Origin: Piscinibacter aquaticus
Lineage (GTDB): Bacteria; Pseudomonadota; Gammaproteobacteria; Burkholderiales; Burkholderiaceae_C
Assembly (NCBI GenBank): GCA_007994965.1
Contig: VOPW01000001.1
Location: forward strand, 2,728,001 to 2,792,000
Direction of reading: 5' to 3'
Length of the DNA: 64,000 bases
The notes under the pieces were generated by a model that worked only from the letters and a program-made list of their open reading frames with translations, ran no database searches and was not told where the DNA came from. Below are positions 59,279 to 64,000 of this stretch, piece by piece. Positions within the stretch are counted from its first letter, which is position 1; every line of letters begins with the position of its first letter. The translations under genes were made by a program, and so were the position numbers.

Positions 59279-60479
59279 ATGGCAGGACGCAACGGCCTCT
59301 TCGTACCCGGCCCGACCAACATCCCCGACCGCGTGCTGCGCGCCATGGTCGTGCAGATGGAAGACCACCGCTCGCCCAAGTTCCCCAAGCTCACGCTGGA
59401 ATGCTGGCCGGGCTGAAGAAGGTGTTCAAGACGACCACCGGCACACCCTTCATCTTCCCGTCCTCGGGCACCGGCTGCTGGGAAGCGGCGCTGACCAACT
59501 GCCTGAGCCCCGGCGACATGGTGCTGGTGTCGCGCTTCGGCCAGTTCTCGCACCTGTGGATCGACATGTGCCACCGCCTCGGCTTCGAGGCGCAGGTGCT
59601 GGAGTGCGAGTGGGGCGAAGGCGCGCCGGTGGGCGCTACCGCGCGGCACTCGCGGCCGACACCAGCCACCGCATCAAGGCCGTGCTGGTGACGCACAACG
59701 AGACCGCCACCGGCGTCACCTCCGACGTCGCCGCCATCCGCCGCGTGATGGACGAGACCGGCCACCCGGCCTTCCTGATGGTCGATGCGGTCAGCTCGCT
59801 CGCCTCGATCGATTTCCGCATGGACGAGTGGAAGGTCGATGTCTGCGTGTCCGGCTCGCAGAAGGGCCTGATGATGCCGGCGGGCCTGGGCATCACCTGC
59901 GTCAGCGAGAAGGCGCTGGAGGCGCGGCGCAGCAGCGCCCGCCAGCCGCGCTGCTACTTTGACTACCTCGACATGCTGGCGCAGAACAAGAACGGCTACT
60001 TCCCGTACACGCCGGCGCTGCCGATGCTGTACGGCCTCAAGGAAGCGCTGCACGCGCTGGAGGAAGAAGGCCTGGAGAACGTCTTCAAGCGCCATGCCTA
60101 TCTCGCCGGCGGCGTGCGCGCCGCGGTGCAGGAAGGCTGGAAGCTGAACGTCTGCGCCAAGAAGCCCGAGTGGTACTCCGACACCGTCTCGGCGGTGGTG
60201 GTGCCCGAGGGCTTCGATGCCGCCAAGGTGATCGACCGCGCCTTCCGCCGCTACAACCTGTCGCTGGGCGCCGGCCTGTCGAAGGTGGCGGGCAAGGTGT
60301 TCCGCATCGGCCACCTGGGCGACTGCAACGAGCTGATGCTGCTGTCGGCCATCGGCGGCGCCGAGCTGGCGATGATCGACTGCGGCCTGCCCATCGAGCC
60401 GGGTTCCGGCATCGCCGCGGCGCAGCGCTACTGGCGCGAGCACGAGTCGGCCGCCAGCGGCACCACGGGCGGGATGTGA
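59279..60479 (+). CDS. sga: Serine-glyoxylate aminotransferase (frameshifted)
   Basis: PLP enzyme converting serine and glyoxylate to hydroxypyruvate and glycine, second step of the serine cycle. MAGRNGLFVPGPTNIPDRVLRAMVVQMEDHRSPKFPKLTLE, then after a one-base loss near 59400 MLAGLKKVFKTTTGTPFIFPSSGTGCWEAALTN. After another near 59635 come HNETATGVTSDVAAIRRVMDET, LMVDAVSSLASIDFRMDEW and the PLP-lysine motif VCVSGSQKGLMMPAGLG. C-terminal RIGHLGDCNELMLL. About 400 residues. Shine-Dalgarno CAGGAGA lies before the ATG. 50 bases after glyA. Confidence 0.94.
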
Positions 60480-60481
60480 GC

Positions 60482-61437
60482 ATGGGTGCCGCCCACAAGG
60501 TCGTCTTCCTCGACCGCGCGTCGCTGAAGGCAACGGTGCGCCAGCCGGCCTGCGCCGAGCGCTACGTCGAGCACGCCAAGACCTCAACCGAGCAGATCGT
60601 CGAGCACTGGCCGGCGCCACGGTGGCGATCACCAACAAGGTGCCGCTGCGCGCCGAGACGCTGGCGCAGCTGCCCGCGCTGAAGATGATCGCCGTGGCCG
60701 CCACCGGCTACGACGTGATCGACGTGCCGTACTGCCGCGAGCACGGCATCGCCGTGGCCAACATCCGCAACTACGCGGTGCACACCGTGCCGGAGCATGC
60801 CTTCGCGCTGATCCTGGCGCTGCGCCGCAGCCTGCTGGCCTACCGCGCCGATGTCGAGGCCGGCGTGTGGAACCGTGCCGAGACCTTCTGCTTCTTCGAC
60901 CACCCGATCGGTGACCTGCACGGCAGCACGCTGGGCATCGTCGGCGAGGGTGCCATCGGCCAGGGCACGGCGGCGATCGCCCGCGGCTTCGGCATGAAGG
61001 TGCTGTTCGCCGACCACGAGCCGCCCAAGGCACCGGGGGTCGAGTTCACGCCGCTGGACGAGGTGCTGGCGCGCAGCGACGTGCTGTCGCTGCACTGCCC
61101 GCTGCCCCCCTCGACGAAGAACCTGATCGGCTACGAGCAGATGAAGCGGATGAAGCGCAACGCGCTGCTGATCAACACCTCGCGCGGCGGGCTGGTCGAC
61201 GAGGCCGCGCTGATCCGCGCGCTCGACGAAGGCCTGATTGCCGGCGCCGGCTTCGACGTGCTGACCACCGAGCCACCGAAGAACGGCCACCCGCTGCTGG
61301 ACATCCGCCGGCCGAACTTCATCCTGACGCCGCACGTGGCCTGGGCCAGCGACGGCGCGATGCAGTTCCTCGCCGACCAGCTGATCGACAACATCGAGCG
61401 CTGGGCCGAAGGTCGTCCGCAGCATCTCGTCACCTGA
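60482..61437 (+). CDS. hprA: NADH-dependent hydroxypyruvate reductase (one frameshift)
   Basis: D-2-hydroxyacid dehydrogenase reducing hydroxypyruvate to glycerate in the serine cycle. MGAAHKVVFLDRASLKATVRQPAC, then after an indel near 60615 ATVAITNKVPLRAETLAQLPALKMIAVAATGYDVIDV. The nucleotide fold is STLGIVGEGAIGQGTAAIARGFGMKVLFAD (GxGxxG-type), and the catalytic residues lie in NALLINTSRGGLVDEAALIRALDEG (Arg), DVLTTEPP (Glu) and ILTPHVAWAS (His). About 318 residues. It starts 2 bases after sga. Confidence 0.94.
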
Positions 61438-61447
61438 AGGATTTCCG

Positions 61448-62317
61448 ATGAAGAAGCTGCTCTACCAGATCGACACCGACCTGCACCCGGCGGTGTTCGA
61501 CAACGTCGTCGCCTACGACGGCGGCGCCGACCACGTGATCGGCTACGGCGGCGTGACGCCGGACAACGTCGGCCCGCTGGTCGATGGCGCGATCTTCACC
61601 CGCGCGCCCAAGGACAAGAAGAACACCGCGATCTTCATCGGCGGCTGCAACATCGCCGCGAGCGAAGCGCTGATGAAGGCGGTGAAGCGCAAGTTCTTTG
61701 CCAACTTCCGCGTCTCGGTGATGTTCGACCCGAACGGCTCCAACACCACCGCGGCCGCGGCCGTGGCCTGGCTGGTGCATGCCGCGCCGGGCCAGTCGCT
61801 GAAAGGCAAGCGCGCCGTGGTGCTGGCCGGCACCGGCCCGGTGGGCCAGCGCGCGGCGCTGATGCTGGCCTGCGAAGGCGCGCGTGTGGCCATCACCGGC
61901 CGCGTGGCCGAACGCACGCAGGCGGCTGCCAAGGCGATCAGCGAGCGCGCCGGCGTGGCCGTCGAGGCGCTCACCGCGCTGGACAACGCCACGCGCGCCC
62001 AGGCCATCGAAGGCGCGCAGATCGTGCTGGCCACCGGCAAGGCGGGCGTGCACCTGCTCGACGAATCGGCCTGGCGCGAGCACCGCCACCTCGAGCTGCT
62101 GTGCGATGCCAATGCCACGCCGCAACTCGGCATCGAAGGCATCGAGATGATGGACAAGGGCGCGCAGCGCCACGGCAAGACGGTGTTCGGCGCGATCGGC
62201 TTCGGCGCGCTGAAGATCTCGCTGCACCGTGCCTGCATCGGCAAGCTGTTCGAGCAGAACGATCTCGTGTTCGATGCCGAGGAGCTGCATTCGATCGCCA
62301 AGTCGATGGTGGGCTGA
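61448..62317 (+). CDS. mtdA: NAD(P)-dependent methylene-tetrahydrofolate/tetrahydromethanopterin dehydrogenase MtdA
   Basis: Interconverts methylene-H4F and methenyl-H4F (and the H4MPT forms) with NADP, and is restricted largely to serine-cycle methylotrophs. Intact, 289 residues: MKKLLYQIDTDLHPAVFDNVVAYDGGADHVIGYGGVTPDNVGPLVDGAIFTR, FIGGCNIAASEALMKAVKRKFF, MFDPNGSNTTAAAAVAWL, and nucleotide fold GKRAVVLAGTGPVGQRAALMLACEGARV. Ten bases after hprA. Together with FchA and Fhs it forms the reversible H4F C1-transfer chain between formate and methylene-H4F. Confidence 0.97.
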   Translation: MKKLLYQIDTDLHPAVFDNVVAYDGGADHVIGYGGVTPDNVGPLVDGAIFTRAPKDKKNTAIFIGGCNIAASEALMKAVKRKFFANFRVSVMFDPNGSNTTAAAAVAWLVHAAPGQSLKGKRAVVLAGTGPVGQRAALMLACEGARVAITGRVAERTQAAAKAISERAGVAVEALTALDNATRAQAIEGAQIVLATGKAGVHLLDESAWREHRHLELLCDANATPQLGIEGIEMMDKGAQRHGKTVFGAIGFGALKISLHRACIGKLFEQNDLVFDAEELHSIAKSMVG

Positions 62318-62320
62318 GCC

Positions 62321-62942
62321 ATGGCCACGGCGATCGACACCACCTTCCTCGACCCGCTGGCCAGCGGCGAGCCCACGCCCGGCGGCGGCGGTGCCGCCGC
62401 GATGATGGGCGCGATGGGCGCGGCGCTGATCTCGATGGTCTGCCACCTGACGATCGGCAAGAAGGGCTACGAAGCGGTCGAATACGACATGCGCGACCTG
62501 CTCGCCGAGGCCGAGGCGCTGCGCGCGTCGCTGCAGGAGATGGTGGCCGACGACGCGGCGGCCTTCGATCGCCTGATGTCGGCCTACAGGCTGCCCAAGG
62601 GCACCGACGAGGAAAAGGCCTACCGCTCCGCGGCCATCCAGAACGGGCTCAAGGGCGCGACGCAGGCGCCGCTGGAATGCGCGCGCGGCCGCCGAGGTGA
62701 TCCGGCTCACCGTCCGCGCCGTCGACCGCGGCAACACCAACGTCATCAGCGATGTCGGCGTGGGCGCGCTGGCCGGCTGGGCGGCGCTGCGCAGCGCGGC
62801 GCTGAACGTAAACATCAACGTGCCGCAGCTGAAGGACCGCACCTTCGCCGACCACGCGCTGACGGAGATCGCGGCGCTGCAGCAGGAGTGCGGCGCCCTC
62901 GCCGACAGCATCCACGCCCGGGTGAGCGCCAAGCTCGGTTGA
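62321..62942 (+). CDS. fchA: Methenyl-tetrahydrofolate cyclohydrolase (one frameshift)
   Basis: Hydrolyses methenyl-THF to 10-formyl-THF; belongs to the formiminotransferase-cyclodeaminase fold. [45 protein letters not shown], the glycine-rich PTPGGGG motif being typical, then [28 protein letters not shown]. After an indel near 62690 come [41 protein letters not shown] and [25 protein letters not shown]. About 207 residues. Three bases after mtdA, the standard mtdA-fch order. Confidence 0.94.
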
Positions 62943-62989
62943 CACGAACCAGCGCCGAGCGGCGCGACAGGACTCGAAAGGACGCGACG

Positions 62990-64000
62990 ATGGACATCCA
63001 CGAGTACCAAGCCAAGGAACTGCTCGCCGGCTTCGGCGTGCCGGTGCCGCGCGGCAGCGTGGCCTACAGCGCCGACCAGGCGGTGTATGCCGCCACCGAG
63101 ATCGGCGGCTGGCACTGGGCGGTGAAGGCGCAGATCCATGCGGGCGGTCGCGGCAAGGCCGGCGGCGTGAAGCTGTGCCGCACCTACCAGGACGTGGCCG
63201 CCGCCGCCAAGGCCCTGCTCGGCGCCACGCTGGTGACGCACCAGACCGGCCCGGCCGGCAAGGTGGTGCACCGCCTCTACGTGGAAGCGGCCGAGCCCTT
63301 CGTGCGCGAGCTCTACCTCGGCTTCGTGCTCGACCGCAAGGCCGAGCGCATCCGCGTGATCGCCTCGGCCGAAGGCGGCATGGAGATCGAGGACATCGCC
63401 CGCGACAAGCCCGATTCGCTGATCCAGATCGAGGTGGAGCCGGCCGTGGGCCTGCAGCCCTTCCAGGCGCGCGAGATCGCCTTCGGCCTCGGCCTGAACC
63501 TCAAGCAGGTCAGCCAGGCGGTGCAGACCATCCTCGGCTGCTACCGCGCCTTCCGCGATCTCGACGCGACGATGGTCGAGATCAACCCGCTGGTGATCAC
63601 CAAGGACGACCGGGTGGTGGCGCTCGACGCCAAGATGAGCTTCGACGACAACGCGCTGTTCCGTCGCCGCCGGTGGTGGAGATGCGCGACGTGCAGGAGG
63701 AAGACCCGCGCGAGGCGATGGCCCACCAGCACGGCCTGAACTACGTGGGCCTGGCGGGCGACATCGGCTGCATCATCAACGGCGCCGGCCTCGCGATGGC
63801 GACGATGGACATGATCAAGTACGCCGGCGGCGAGCCGGCGAACTTCCTCGACGTGGGTGGCGGCGCCTCTCCGGAGCGCGTCCAGACGGCGTTCAACCTC
63901 GTGCTCTCCGACAAGAACGTCAAGGCGATCCTCGTCAACATCTTCGCCGGCATCAACCGCTGCGACTGGGTGGCGCAAGGCGTGGTGCAGGCGGCGCGTG
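62990..64000 (+). CDS. mtkA: Malate-CoA ligase (malate thiokinase) beta subunit, 3' end outside window
   Basis: ADP-forming ligase subunit, homologous to succinyl-CoA synthetase beta, that makes malyl-CoA from malate in the serine cycle. [31 protein letters not shown] with ATP-grasp features [63 protein letters not shown] and [31 protein letters not shown]. After an indel near 63670 the CoA-ligase domain [46 protein letters not shown] follows. Start ATG 62990. Identity as malate rather than succinate ligase rests on the operon context. mtkB should follow beyond the window. Confidence 0.9.

Overview
The window is GC-rich bacterial chromosome with densely packed operons, most consistent with a methylotrophic betaproteobacterium of the order Burkholderiales (Methylibium/Rubrivivax/Leptothrix-like). 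Evidence for this is the serine-cycle gene set at the right end (fhs, glyA, sga, hprA, mtdA, fchA, mtkA), a PEP-CTERM surface protein, small gene families typical of Burkholderiales (DUF2917, DUF4212 plus a VC_2705-type symporter), and a GC-rich extragenic repeat of a kind I know from that order. No stretch longer than about 250 bases lacks a gene, and I see no insertion sequence, prophage or CRISPR array.

Sequence quality shapes every call. Roughly two thirds of the genes, including core ones (kup, fbp, glyA, fhs, apaH, mtkA), change reading frame one or more times, while the conserved protein can be followed end to end by hopping frames. Where the missing base can be guessed it is often in a short C or G run, so these look like indel errors in the sequence. 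Gene ends below are given for the whole conserved gene, with frameshifts noted. The one shift that is certainly biological is the +1 recoding site of prfB.

Layout. 1-5970: MATE efflux protein, YbaK, rhomboid protease, DUF2332, aldo/keto reductase, and a DUF2975/HTH/proline-rich operon behind a palindromic promoter. 6087-8774: E1 alpha and beta of a 2-oxoacid or acetoin dehydrogenase, a VOC protein and DUF2917. 8940-12621: MocR-type regulator with repeated operator boxes, MFS transporter, epimerase. 12611-16781: Kup potassium uptake with a KdpDE-like two-component pair. 16827-22891: thioesterase, transglutaminase, acyl-CoA synthetase, GNAT, hydrolase, small proteins, exonuclease. 22888-28863: CBS/DUF294 protein, Na+/organic-acid symporter with its DUF4212 partner, TPR and membrane proteins. 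29030-35337: prfB, HAD phosphatase, pepN, fbp, histidine phosphatase, tRNA-Thr. 35622-42733: hypothetical, PEP-CTERM protein, hydrolase, cytochrome P450, malic enzyme. 42735-48715: a five-gene minus-strand run (CorC-like, SapC, PcaC-PcaD fusion, DUF502, diguanylate cyclase). 48775-52306: apaH, tRNA-Ser, and a lipoprotein with seven FG-GAP repeats.

The most interesting system is at 52317-56107 on the minus strand: a six-gene bufferin-type copper-RiPP operon. It runs precursor peptide (bufA, DUF2282), MNIO/DUF692 oxidase (bufB), DUF2063 partner (bufC), DoxX, ECF sigma factor (sigF) and NrsF anti-sigma. It is preceded by GTAACC-N16-CGAT, a near-perfect match to the sigma-F promoter known from Caulobacter. 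It lies directly downstream of fhs, beside the serine-cycle operon (57967 to the window end), which assimilates formaldehyde-derived C1 units through methylene-THF, glycine, serine, hydroxypyruvate and malyl-CoA.
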